Shown in pieces: positions 9,673 to 18,022 of a stretch of DNA of 64,000 nt; the stretch's first letter is position 1; each line of letters opens with the position of its first letter. The notes beneath the pieces were generated by a model. The model was not told where the DNA came from, did not search any database, and saw only the letters and a program-made list of their open reading frames with translations. This DNA is from Pseudomonas lalkuanensis (GTDB taxonomy: Bacteria; Pseudomonadota; Gammaproteobacteria; Pseudomonadales; Pseudomonadaceae). The stretch spans positions 3,762,001 to 3,826,000 of the forward strand of contig NZ_CP043311.1 of assembly GCF_008807375.1 (NCBI RefSeq). The letters are read 5' to 3'. The translations under genes and the position numbers were made by a program.

Positions 9673-10335
9673 CTACAGTGGTCTTTCACCAGTCAAGCTG
9701 GCCAGCCAAGGCTCTACAACGGACTTCCTAGCTTCAAGGCCCATAAATGCCAATCCATCCTTCACCAGCGCCTTCTTGTTTCCCGTATGCGGATTTGTAA
9801 CGTAGGTGCTGATACTAGGAAGTACGTCAGGATTTGCACTCCACCTTAGGTTGAATGCAGCCAGCCTGGGAAACCAGAACTGGCTGGCATACGGCAGGTT
9901 GTCGTGAATCCACCAGGCCAGCGGCGTCCAATCCTTGTGCTCCTCATACCAGGGAAGCAATGCAGGTACCACGATGCAGGCAGTAGCCCCCAGATGCCCT
10001 TTGGTGTCCGGATAATCCCAAATGTGCTCCGCGTAATTTTTTTCATTAGCAGCACAGCTGTACTGGTTGTTGTTCTCGGCGCCCTTGGCATTAACTGCTG
10101 GCGCCCGGTAAGCCGAGCGAATCACGATCCGGCCAAAGCGCTCCTGCAGAGGCTCTAGCAACTGCTCGCAAAGCCCTCGCCCGGCCTCGATGGCGCGATC
10201 CGGATAATCCGGAATATTGGGGATGCCCTCGATCTGGCTGATTTCCGAGTAGAGGAAATCACGCATGAAAAAGTGCTTGGATAGCCGGACGCGACCCAGG
10301 TCCTCGAGCGCCTGTACCGTCGCTGGTTTCTTCAT
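9673..10335 (-). CDS. Peptidase M15-like protein upstream of the SMC operon
   Basis: 220 residues. The N-terminal half matches the peptidase M15 / D-Ala-D-Ala carboxypeptidase fold: LSKHFFMRDFLYSE, then N-x-P-x-x-P, LLEPLQERFGRIVIRSAYR and an Asn before a Gly-rich turn. The zinc-site region reads GHLGATAC, where the family has H-x-x-G-x-A-x-D, so the expected Asp is Cys here; a second His sits in AEHIWD. No signal peptide is present, so a cytoplasmic place is likely, which is odd for a peptidoglycan enzyme. The gene ends 72 bases before the SMC start and points the same way, so it is probably co-transcribed. Fold call moderate, activity doubtful, role in the SMC system unknown. Confidence 0.65.
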   Translation of the reverse strand: MKKPATVQALEDLGRVRLSKHFFMRDFLYSEISQIEGIPNIPDYPDRAIEAGRGLCEQLLEPLQERFGRIVIRSAYRAPAVNAKGAENNNQYSCAANEKNYAEHIWDYPDTKGHLGATACIVVPALLPWYEEHKDWTPLAWWIHDNLPYASQFWFPRLAAFNLRWSANPDVLPSISTYVTNPHTGNKKALVKDGLAFMGLEARKSVVEPWLASLTGERPL

Positions 10336-10379
10336 CCTGTTTTGCTCCTTGGCTATTCGCTGGCGTGCTTCTGCTGGCC

Positions 10380-10586
10380 TCAGGCCTGCTCCTCAGCAGG
10401 CACCTGAGAGATCAAGTTGAGTTCCAGATCCGCCCGGTCGAGCCAGACCTCATTCAGCTCACCTTTGACCGATACGCCCAACTGACGGAAATCACTGACC
10501 TGCTTGACCAGGATAGCCTTGCCGTTGACCAGGCAGGAACGCTCCAGAACGATCCCCACAATCGGTTCGCCCCAGTTACCATCCAC
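10380..10586 (-). CDS. Small hypothetical protein at the head of the SMC operon
   Basis: 68 codons from a GTG with no good ribosome binding site; the frame stays open about 11 codons upstream with acidic residues (EHEHDDFF) that look coding, so the true start or a frameshift is unresolved. No domain recognised. It lies between the M15-like gene and the divergent WYL regulator and has the same direction as the SMC operon. Confidence 0.4.
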   Translation of the reverse strand: MDGNWGEPIVGIVLERSCLVNGKAILVKQVSDFRQLGVSVKGELNEVWLDRADLELNLISQVPAEEQA

Positions 10587-10695
10587 GAAAAAATCATCAT
10601 GTTCGTGCTCGACACTCCATCAATCAGCCGGCCCTAACGAGGCGGCTTGAACGACAGCATCAAGGTATGTAGCTTGAAGCGACGTATCTAGAGTG

Positions 10696-10713
10696 TTTGC
10701 CTGTACAGGTAAA
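10696..10713. promoter_or_regulatory. 18-bp palindromic operator candidate before the WYL regulator
   Basis: TTTGCCTGTACAGGTAAA is an inverted repeat with a single mismatched pair, centred on CTGTACAG, 24 bases before the regulator start and between the two divergent transcription units. BrxR/CapW-type WYL proteins bind such palindromes as dimers to repress their own and adjacent defence genes. A degenerate copy at 21789-21806 sits in the same position before the decayed second regulator. Confidence 0.65.
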
Positions 10714-10736
10714 GTTTTCGAGCAGATGGAGGTGCG

Positions 10737-11612
10737 ATGAAACGCAAGCAATCAATCGAGTCTGTGCGCTGGGACCTGGCCCTGCGCTATCGCCTGATCG
10801 AGACGGTGGCCTGGTGGGAAGGCCGCCTGACGACCAATCACCTGATGCAGAGCTTTGGCATCAGCCGCCAGCAGGCGTCGAAGGACATCAACACCTACAT
10901 CAGCGAGCACGCGCCGAAGAACCTGGAATATGACAAGCATTTGAAGGGGTACGTACCGAGCCGCCGCTTCCAACCGCTGTTCATCGACGACAGTGCGAGT
11001 GCCTACCTGCACCTGCTCAACCAGAACCATGAGCGCGCTCCGCATATCGAGGGCTTGGCGCTAGCCTATGCGCATACCGAGGTACTGGGCGTTCCAGATC
11101 GGTCAGTGCGCCCGGAAGTGCTGCGCCCGCTGCTCAAAGCTTGCCGTGAAGGGCGACGCCTGGAGTGCGAGTACGTTTCCTTCACCACTCCGGACGGTGA
11201 AACCCGGCTGATCGCGCCGCATACCCTGGTTTACACAGGCATGCGCTGGCATGTGCGGGCCTATTGCGAGAAAAATCGAGATTTTCGTGATTTCGTTCTG
11301 AGTCGCTTCCGAGGCATACCGGAGCTAATGGACGACCACTCCGAATATGACCGGGAGCAGGACGCAGGATGGGTCTCCCAGGTGCCGGTACTCATCGAAC
11401 CCGACTCGCGCCTAAAGCCAGAACAGCGCGCCATCATCGAAGCGGACTACGGCATGCTGGATGGCCGGCTGATCATCGAGACTCGTGGCGCCCTGGTGCA
11501 GTACGTGCTGCAGCGCTACCAGATCGACCCGACCAAAGTACATGCCAAGGCCACAGCGCAGCAGATTGTCGTCACCAATTTGGAGGAGTTGCAGCCTTGG
11601 CTTTACCACTAG
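10737..11612 (+). CDS. WYL-domain transcriptional regulator, BrxR/CapW-like
   Basis: 291 residues with an N-terminal winged helix-turn-helix (helix LTTNHLMQSFGISRQQASKD, residues about 30-50), a linker, and a WYL domain from about residue 125 (RRLECEYVSF, then APHTLVYTGMRWHVRAYC, in which WHV replaces WYL, then FVLSRFRG). WYL regulators sense a ligand, often nucleic-acid-derived, and control defence islands. ATG at 10737 follows a strong TGGAGG at 10727. The gene is transcribed away from the SMC/Toprim operon, with a palindromic operator between them, so it is the likely repressor of that operon. A decayed paralogue lies at 21830-22335 in the same orientation. Confidence 0.88.
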   Translation: MKRKQSIESVRWDLALRYRLIETVAWWEGRLTTNHLMQSFGISRQQASKDINTYISEHAPKNLEYDKHLKGYVPSRRFQPLFIDDSASAYLHLLNQNHERAPHIEGLALAYAHTEVLGVPDRSVRPEVLRPLLKACREGRRLECEYVSFTTPDGETRLIAPHTLVYTGMRWHVRAYCEKNRDFRDFVLSRFRGIPELMDDHSEYDREQDAGWVSQVPVLIEPDSRLKPEQRAIIEADYGMLDGRLIIETRGALVQYVLQRYQIDPTKVHAKATAQQIVVTNLEELQPWLYH

Positions 11613-11971
11613 CGGGTGGAGCCCTCACTGCAAATCAGCCATTGCTGCACACCCGGTATACCCAACTGGGGCCACTGCAAATTAACGCGCCGATCTGGCG
11701 ACGTCATTTGAATCCTGCAGCGTCAACGGCAATTGACGCGAGGTGCTCGACCGAGCCCGTGATCCCAGGCGGCCCCATCCAGCTGCCCAGCGCCCATCAC
11801 TGGCCAGCAAAATCGGATGACTATCACCGCTGCCCTACCTCAATCGACAGCACCACCATAAGCCAACCTCGCCAGCCCAAGAAGAGCCGGCAGCAGCATG
11901 GCAACAACACACAGACCTTCATTCAGCGAGAGTAGCATTGACATGGCAGAACCTCGTGGATGGTGAGGTTC
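11613..11971. other. Spacer with an 8-bp inverted repeat
   Basis: About 360 bases between the convergent WYL gene and nuclease gene. No gene is supported. At 11948-11972 AGAACCTC and GAGGTTCT form a perfect 8-bp inverted repeat with a 9-base loop, directly after the TGA that ends the in-frame extension of the minus-strand gene; there is no T-run, so it is a weak terminator or an RNA-end hairpin. Confidence 0.5.
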
Positions 11972-12172
11972 TCACCTTAGCGAGACTTGCCCGGCAGGAC
12001 GATCTGCCAACTTTTCGCCTGTAAACAACTCGAACAGGTGTTGAAACCAACGCATTCGAGGTGGCGCTTTTGGCTCCAACTGGTAAACGACCTCACGCTC
12101 GCGCTTGCCTTTAGCGACCACCCATCCAACATCCAGGCGATAGCTAGATGCACGTGGCTTGATAGCAGCCGC
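11972..12172 (-). pseudogene. In-frame 3' extension of the nuclease gene beyond an amber codon
   Basis: Immediately after the TAG at 12173-12175 the same frame stays open for 66 sense codons to a TGA at 11972-11974. The translated tail (AAAIKPRASSYRLDVGW, ending in a PAGQVSLR tail) has normal Pseudomonas codon use and the look of a genuine C-terminus. The TAG most likely replaced a CAG glutamine codon, truncating a protein that was originally about 785 residues long. A hairpin follows the TGA, as expected at the original gene end. Confidence 0.6.
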
Positions 12173-14329
12173 CTAAAGCAGACCACGCCAGACCGCATCG
12201 GACTCAATCACTCGAACAAAGTCGTGTGCACTGAATCCATTTGGATAAAGCGACGCTACCTCTGCCTTCTCCTCTTGGTCGAGCCGCTGCAGGTTGTGCG
12301 TTTCATCGCGCAGGGCGACCTCAATGACTTCGCGCGAGACGACGCGAAAGCCATCGACGACTTCTCCATCACACTCAATTGAAGTATCGACAACCCAAGC
12401 ATGTGGGACTGGTATCGGATCGAGTTCGCTCATCCCCAACTGGGCACGCAATCCTTGATCAATCAGCAGGGCCCGGAGCACAACCGGGTGTTTGCGCTTC
12501 AACTGCCTGGCGGCCTTGCGCAAGGTATTCGTCCGATGCAGCCAGACTTCATGTTGTGTTGAACGGATAAACCCCGACTTGACCTCTAACAGCAATACCG
12601 CCCCATTCAAGTGACAGAGCAAGTCCACCTCACCGGCATCACGCTCGCCATCCAACGGTGGCTGGTAGCCTACGACGACACGGAATCCTCTCTGTCTAAG
12701 CGACTCCGCGAGCCCGTGTTCGACCCGCTCCGTTTCACTGCGCAGTTCGGGCCGGCGCGGTTCGACGCGACGCAGATTGTTTGCCGCAGCAGTCAGGCTA
12801 TTCTGTCGACCGGCAACCCAGGGGAACTGAAAACTGTAGCGGCCAATCTTGTAATACGGCCGCTCGTACAAGCGCGGCGCTGGCATGTTGGGCGTCTGGC
12901 GGATCTGCGTGGACAGCGCCAGCAGATCACTGGTCCAGAACTGCAAAATCGCCCTAGCTGCCTCAGGATCGCCCGCGGGGTGCTCATCACTGACCGTCCA
13001 CCCGCGAATACGCCGAATTTTGTCTGGCAGTTCAGACCAGGTCATGGGAAAGCGATTTTCGCCCTGCAAAAGCCCCTCAAAGGCTAGCCGCCCAAGCGCC
13101 ACTGCCGGCACACCGGACTCGTCCAAATATCGCTGGTAAGGCTGTAGAAATTCCTGTTCGAAAAAAGCCTGGGTCAGTTCACTGGCGAGCATGGCGTGGT
13201 ACAGCATGACTTCGGTTCCGTCGGTGAGCCTGACACGCTCCCCCAGTCCGAATACCACTTGCAGATACAACTGACTGCGAATGGCCTTGATATAGGCAAG
13301 CCGATTAGCTTCGTGATTCTCCGGACTGCCGATGATTTGCCCTGCCATGCTCGCAGCAGCAATCAATTCAACCGCACGGTGCATCCAGTAGTGCCAGAGC
13401 AACTGGCTTTTGCGCTCGGTACGCCGCCAACGCAAAGTGCCCTCATCGGTTCTATTAAAAATGACGGGTTTCCCAGGCTTGAGCTGGTAATCGCACTCGG
13501 TATCGAAGCAGAACCAGTCGATAGAACCTTCGTAATCGATACGCTCGCGCACGGCGGCGACCAGTAGGGCGACAGCCTCCAGGCTGGCAGCACATTCCGC
13601 CACCGGACCAGACTGCGGGAAAAGGATGGGGGACAGATGCCTTTTAAGGGAGCGAGCAAGCGCCTCTTCAGTCACCCGAAAGTCGCGTTCTGTGCAGACC
13701 ACCAATTTGCGCAGAATGATCCGCTCATAAACGGCCCAATCCCTACCAGCGGGATCACCGTCGCCCTCGCCCAAACAGCTATAGGCCAGCACACTGAGGT
13801 AGGACAAAAGCTCAAGCAATGAAAGCGAGCTCAACTGGCCTTCGGCAAGCTCAATAGCCTTATCGAACGGTTTAAGTTGCTCGAGAAGACGGTCACACAC
13901 GCCGAAAAAATCGCTCCACTCATTGCCATGGAGCGTTTCCCTCAGATACCTCCAAGACGACGAATCGGTGCGCGTAAAAAGCTTGGAGTAGCGAATTGCC
14001 CAGCGCAGCATATGCGGATGATAGGCAGCCAAGTGATCCAGCAGCTCGAAGCTGACCGCATCATCGAAATTCAGGACACGAGCTAAAGTCAGACTGGCAG
14101 ATTCGGCCCCTTCGACATTGCTTGGCTCCCACCAAAATTGAGCAGCAGCAAGTCCTACAGCGCGATTACGCGTGGTGTATTTGCCACTTGGTCGCTGATC
14201 AAGAAAATCATGCAGACACTCATTGAGCGCTACGCCAGGGGCATGAAGCTGCAAATACCGGGCGAACTGAGCCTGGTAATATTCCTGACATCGTTTGTCG
14301 GCATCGAGCACTGGTTTCGTCCCTGGCAT
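12173..14329 (-). CDS. Large protein with C-terminal PD-(D/E)XK-type nuclease motif, probably truncated by TAG
   Basis: 718 residues. The first 500 or so are helical with no family I recognise. Near residue 580-610 it has a restriction-endonuclease-like core: GEVDLLCHLNGAVLLLEVKSG, i.e. an acidic residue, then E-x-K after a hydrophobic strand, followed by basic helices (RKAARQLKRKH). This is the PD-(D/E)XK/NERD-type metal site. The gene starts 55 bases after the DUF262/DUF1524 gene and appears to be the third gene of that operon. An in-frame amber at codon 719 cuts off a 66-codon tail. Nuclease function is inferred; the motif is visible. Confidence 0.72.
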   Translation of the reverse strand: MPGTKPVLDADKRCQEYYQAQFARYLQLHAPGVALNECLHDFLDQRPSGKYTTRNRAVGLAAAQFWWEPSNVEGAESASLTLARVLNFDDAVSFELLDHLAAYHPHMLRWAIRYSKLFTRTDSSSWRYLRETLHGNEWSDFFGVCDRLLEQLKPFDKAIELAEGQLSSLSLLELLSYLSVLAYSCLGEGDGDPAGRDWAVYERIILRKLVVCTERDFRVTEEALARSLKRHLSPILFPQSGPVAECAASLEAVALLVAAVRERIDYEGSIDWFCFDTECDYQLKPGKPVIFNRTDEGTLRWRRTERKSQLLWHYWMHRAVELIAAASMAGQIIGSPENHEANRLAYIKAIRSQLYLQVVFGLGERVRLTDGTEVMLYHAMLASELTQAFFEQEFLQPYQRYLDESGVPAVALGRLAFEGLLQGENRFPMTWSELPDKIRRIRGWTVSDEHPAGDPEAARAILQFWTSDLLALSTQIRQTPNMPAPRLYERPYYKIGRYSFQFPWVAGRQNSLTAAANNLRRVEPRRPELRSETERVEHGLAESLRQRGFRVVVGYQPPLDGERDAGEVDLLCHLNGAVLLLEVKSGFIRSTQHEVWLHRTNTLRKAARQLKRKHPVVLRALLIDQGLRAQLGMSELDPIPVPHAWVVDTSIECDGEVVDGFRVVSREVIEVALRDETHNLQRLDQEEKAEVASLYPNGFSAHDFVRVIESDAVWRGLL

Positions 14330-14384
14330 CTCTCAGAACAGGCACTGTTTTTGTGGCATCACCTTAGCGGTAGCCCAAGCCAGG

Positions 14385-16358
14385 TCAATTCTGATCACAG
14401 CTGGCGAGGTCGGACATCAAGACGTCAATCATCGCATCTCCATGCTCCCGGATGGTGTCCACATTCCAGGACACGTGCTTCATCATCAGATATTGCTTGA
14501 TGCTGTCCGGGGCATTGGCCGCGTAAAACTCCTTTTTCCCCTCGGGTGTGAAATTGCTCAGGCGAGAATTCTTGCTGTGGCTGATCAGGCACAGGTTGCC
14601 GAACGAATCGAGCACAGTCCCCTCCAAGCGGGCAAGTCCGGTCAGTGGATTACGCGGGTAGTGGTGCTCCACCGAACTGCGGAAGGTGAACTCGAAATCG
14701 CGTACTTGCGGATCCTCGCCCTTGCGCTTGTTCCAAAGCAGGTAGTCGAGGTAGTTGAAGACCAGGTTGTTTTCAATGCTGCCGAAGGAAAGCCGGCACC
14801 GTATCCCCTCTGACGAAATGGAGGCAGGTCGGGCCTGACATCTGCCGCCCCGTTGGAAAATCATGTCGTCGTACTCGGCTGGCTGCTCAGCTAGGAAGCG
14901 ATCGAAGACGAACGCCCTAGCCACCGACTCAAGGTGTGACAGGTAGGCCCCCACCTCGATGCGTTCAGCCATGAACAGGTAGTGCAGCGCCGCGCTCAGC
15001 CAATGTTTGTAGACAAGCGTCGGCGTTGAAACGTGAAACGCCGAAAGCAGCATGAGGATTCGGCGGTTGATCAGGTCGTCCCCCTCTTCGGCGCCGAAGG
15101 TGTTGACGTACTGGCTGCGCCTGGTCTTGCCATCGGACGTGTTGCACGTGAGCCGCTTGAGGCTCCAGCCATCCGTCCCCCTGAGAAACTCTCGCTTGAT
15201 GATGTAGTGGTCGTACAGGTACTTGCAGCGAAGCAAGCTGTAGACGAAGCGTTTGATGTGCCCAGCCGGATCGTCGGACCTGAACACAAACTCTTCGAAA
15301 GTGGAAAGCAAGCGCTTGTCATCCAACGGAATTTTCTTCCCGGTCTCCACACGCAATACATGGAGCAGGAAGTGAGGAAAGGTGATGACCGAATTGAAGC
15401 GCTCGGGCGTTTCCTCGTCGCCGGCCCGCGTGGCCTGGTTGGTCACTTCTGGCGGCTCTGCAAGGATTTCGCTCAGCCTCCGTCTTATTCCCGGCTCACC
15501 CGTTTTGTCCGCATCCTGCAACAGCACCTTCAACTCATCGAAGTTGGCGACCCGTAGTGCGCTCCAGTCGTGATGACCGAACAGGCGATCGCGCTGCACG
15601 GGGGGAAAGCCCATCTGCACATACTTCTCCATATTTGCGCAGGCTTCCCACACCTGATGCAGGCAGGACTGACAGGCCTTTGCGTCAGGGAGACTCTCCA
15701 GCGCCTTCAACAATCGTGCCTTGAGCACTTCATGCTTTTCGAGCTGCTCACCCCGGTTGTTCATGATCTCGAAGTAATGATTGAGATCGGTATCGGCCGG
15801 AACCTCCACGCGCATGATCTGCACGTGGGTCAACAGATAGTTAAGAAAACTGTCGAGCGCCAGACCATTTTCCCGCAGCTTTACAGGCAGAAGCTTCTGG
15901 ACCAGACGGTAGCCGTTGAGGATTTCGGCGTTCATGTCCACGGGCGCCAGCCGCTCGACTGGATCGTCCGCATGTGTTGCCGCTGCGATTGCGGCGAAAG
16001 TCTTGCCGGAGTGGGGGCGGCACTCGAACTCGACGGTCGGCCGACTGAGCCACGTGAAGGCTTCCGGCTGCAGCTTCTTCAAGTAAACCGCAAGCAGCGA
16101 CAAGGTTGTCAGCCGCTGCTGGCCGTCGATAGTTTCGAAGATCGTATCCTCGCCTTTGCCGCGCCTGAAGACCACCAGAGAGCCTATGTAGTAATCGCGG
16201 CTGGCACCGTTATGGTGCATGGTATCGACGACATCCTGGATGAGCTGCGATATCTCACCTTCTTCCCAGGCATAGTTGCGCTGATACATGGGAATGACAT
16301 AGCGCGCGCGGCCGTCCAGTAGTGCACGGATAGAAAGTTGGACGATTGATTCATTCAT
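14385..16358 (-). CDS. DUF262-DUF1524 protein, GmrSD-like type IV restriction component
   Basis: 657 residues. The N-terminal DUF262 domain shows IPMYQRNYAW at residues 22-31 and the nucleotide-hydrolysis motif DGQQRLTTL near residue 80. The C-terminal DUF1524 domain shows the His-Me finger nuclease core VEHHYPRN followed by a NLCLIS...N...LSN segment. Fused GmrS and GmrD domains of this kind use NTP hydrolysis to drive cleavage of modified phage DNA (for example glucosylated hydroxymethylcytosine). It overlaps the upstream DUF262 gene by 8 bases, so the two are translationally coupled. Family is firm; the substrate is unknown. Confidence 0.88.
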   Translation of the reverse strand: MNESIVQLSIRALLDGRARYVIPMYQRNYAWEEGEISQLIQDVVDTMHHNGASRDYYIGSLVVFRRGKGEDTIFETIDGQQRLTTLSLLAVYLKKLQPEAFTWLSRPTVEFECRPHSGKTFAAIAAATHADDPVERLAPVDMNAEILNGYRLVQKLLPVKLRENGLALDSFLNYLLTHVQIMRVEVPADTDLNHYFEIMNNRGEQLEKHEVLKARLLKALESLPDAKACQSCLHQVWEACANMEKYVQMGFPPVQRDRLFGHHDWSALRVANFDELKVLLQDADKTGEPGIRRRLSEILAEPPEVTNQATRAGDEETPERFNSVITFPHFLLHVLRVETGKKIPLDDKRLLSTFEEFVFRSDDPAGHIKRFVYSLLRCKYLYDHYIIKREFLRGTDGWSLKRLTCNTSDGKTRRSQYVNTFGAEEGDDLINRRILMLLSAFHVSTPTLVYKHWLSAALHYLFMAERIEVGAYLSHLESVARAFVFDRFLAEQPAEYDDMIFQRGGRCQARPASISSEGIRCRLSFGSIENNLVFNYLDYLLWNKRKGEDPQVRDFEFTFRSSVEHHYPRNPLTGLARLEGTVLDSFGNLCLISHSKNSRLSNFTPEGKKEFYAANAPDSIKQYLMMKHVSWNVDTIREHGDAMIDVLMSDLASCDQN

Positions 16359-17733
16359 AAAAACGCATATCCCTGAATAACGCTGCTAACGGATCCGTGA
16401 GCTTGGCACGATGGCCCCTCACCACCGGCAAGGTGTGCAGGAGGAAATCTGCAGGGCGGGTGGCGCTTTGGATGAGGCGAAACAGGTTGTTAGCGAGCAC
16501 GTAGTTGTCCACTGTCGCCATCTGCACCACCTGCATCTCCAAGCGCAAGCGGTAGGCCCAGATGAAGGCTTTCTCGATAGCACGGGAAATTTCCGCCAGA
16601 CCGAACTTGTCGATGTAGTAGATCAGTAGACAATCGAACATCGTCCGGACATAGCCATCGCCGGTGCGATGCCGCCCCGGGTAGGAGTTGAGGGCTGTAA
16701 GAATGGCTGCGGCATGACCGTCGAGCCTAATGCCCCCCAACGAGCCGCCCCCTCTTTTCTCCTCCTGCCGAGTCCACGTCACCTTTTCCTGATAGTGCGC
16801 AGCCATCTCAAAGAAACGCCGCCCGTTGAGGATGATCTGGTCAAGGTGAAACGGGAACGAGATGGACAGGCGATCGATGCGCCGCTCCGGCTGACTGTTG
16901 TAGTGATCCACCCAGTGATGGGCAATGCGTAACTGTTCCACGTAAGGATAGGGCGCGACTGTAGCCAGGCTCACACCCTTGAAAAGCGGCACATCCTCCT
17001 TACCGAAGTAGCGGGCGGAATCACCTTTGGCCCAGCTTCGGATGCGGAATAGATACTGCGCGAAAAGCGTGGCCAGTTCTTGCGTTTCACACGACTCCCA
17101 ACGAGCAACGGTAGCGGCCTTCAGAGGCTCGTCTTCAGGATCGAACTCCCTGAGGTGATACGCCTTGAGCAGGTCATGCGGCTCCAAATCGCGACCACGC
17201 GCATTCTGGGAGTCGAAGAATTGAAAAGCCTCTGAAATGTTCCGTAGGGTGAAACAGACCACCTCGCACTTGTTCAGCAGGAAGTCCACCATCGCCTCGG
17301 TAAAGTCAGAGCGGCTCACGATGCGGTAGATGGCAAGGTAGTTCTGGTGGAGATTGCGCATCGCCACTTCGCTGGTGAACTCAGGATCAGGCATTTGTCG
17401 ACGCAGCGCGCCCAATTGCTCGCGCAGCTCACGACACTCGACCTGGGGGTGTCCTATGTCGATCAAGGCACGCACCGCGAGGATCAGCGTAAGCGTGCGC
17501 TGCTGCCCGTCCACAATATCCAGGTGTCCCTCATGACCGTGAAAAACTACGGTGCCAAGCCGATAAGCAGACTTGCTTTGGTGGGTGAAAAGGTCGGAAA
17601 ACAGCTGAGCGACATGCTTTTCCGTCCATTTGTAGGGACGTTGATAGATCGGGATCGACAAATTTGGCAGCGACAACAGCTCCCGCACGCGTAGAGTTTT
17701 CTGATGTGGCGTCTCCGCCTGAAGAGCATTCAT
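16351..17733 (-). CDS. Stand-alone DUF262 (ParB/GmrS-like NTPase) protein
   Basis: 460 residues, first gene of the three-gene minus operon. It has the DUF262 hallmarks IPIYQRPYKW (residues 27-36) and IVDGQQRTLTL (about 73-83), the fold that binds and hydrolyses nucleotides in GmrS. No DUF1524 His-Me core is visible at the C-terminus, so this subunit probably senses or regulates while the 657-residue partner cuts. Two DUF262 proteins side by side, followed by a PD-(D/E)XK-like protein, is not the simple GmrSD layout. The 289-base spacer upstream is expected to hold the promoter. Confidence 0.85.
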   Translation of the reverse strand: MNALQAETPHQKTLRVRELLSLPNLSIPIYQRPYKWTEKHVAQLFSDLFTHQSKSAYRLGTVVFHGHEGHLDIVDGQQRTLTLILAVRALIDIGHPQVECRELREQLGALRRQMPDPEFTSEVAMRNLHQNYLAIYRIVSRSDFTEAMVDFLLNKCEVVCFTLRNISEAFQFFDSQNARGRDLEPHDLLKAYHLREFDPEDEPLKAATVARWESCETQELATLFAQYLFRIRSWAKGDSARYFGKEDVPLFKGVSLATVAPYPYVEQLRIAHHWVDHYNSQPERRIDRLSISFPFHLDQIILNGRRFFEMAAHYQEKVTWTRQEEKRGGGSLGGIRLDGHAAAILTALNSYPGRHRTGDGYVRTMFDCLLIYYIDKFGLAEISRAIEKAFIWAYRLRLEMQVVQMATVDNYVLANNLFRLIQSATRPADFLLHTLPVVRGHRAKLTDPLAALFRDMRFYE

Positions 17734-18022
17734 AAGGGAATGACCCGTTGCTGATCACGTGCTGGCTGCACGGAGTGGTCCATTTTTTCGAGGAAGAGGC
17801 AACGAGTTGATCTCTCGCCTGCCCCGAAATCACCAGGCGTTCGATAGGATAGAGCCTCATCAGGACGTGACACGTGAACCTGGTCGCCAAGGCGGGCGAT
17901 CTACCGAAACGACCGGTCACGATGTAGAAAAACACGCCAAACGAGTGACGGCGCTCGAGAATCACCTTGCAAGTGTGCAGTTCGATGCGCTGGGCAATCT
18001 GCACCGACAGCTGAACTTGTCG

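Noticed and set aside
17734-18022. Frames through the gap between the two defence operons
   Set aside because: They continue into the antisense of the DUF262 gene; the gap is better explained as promoter and spacer DNA.
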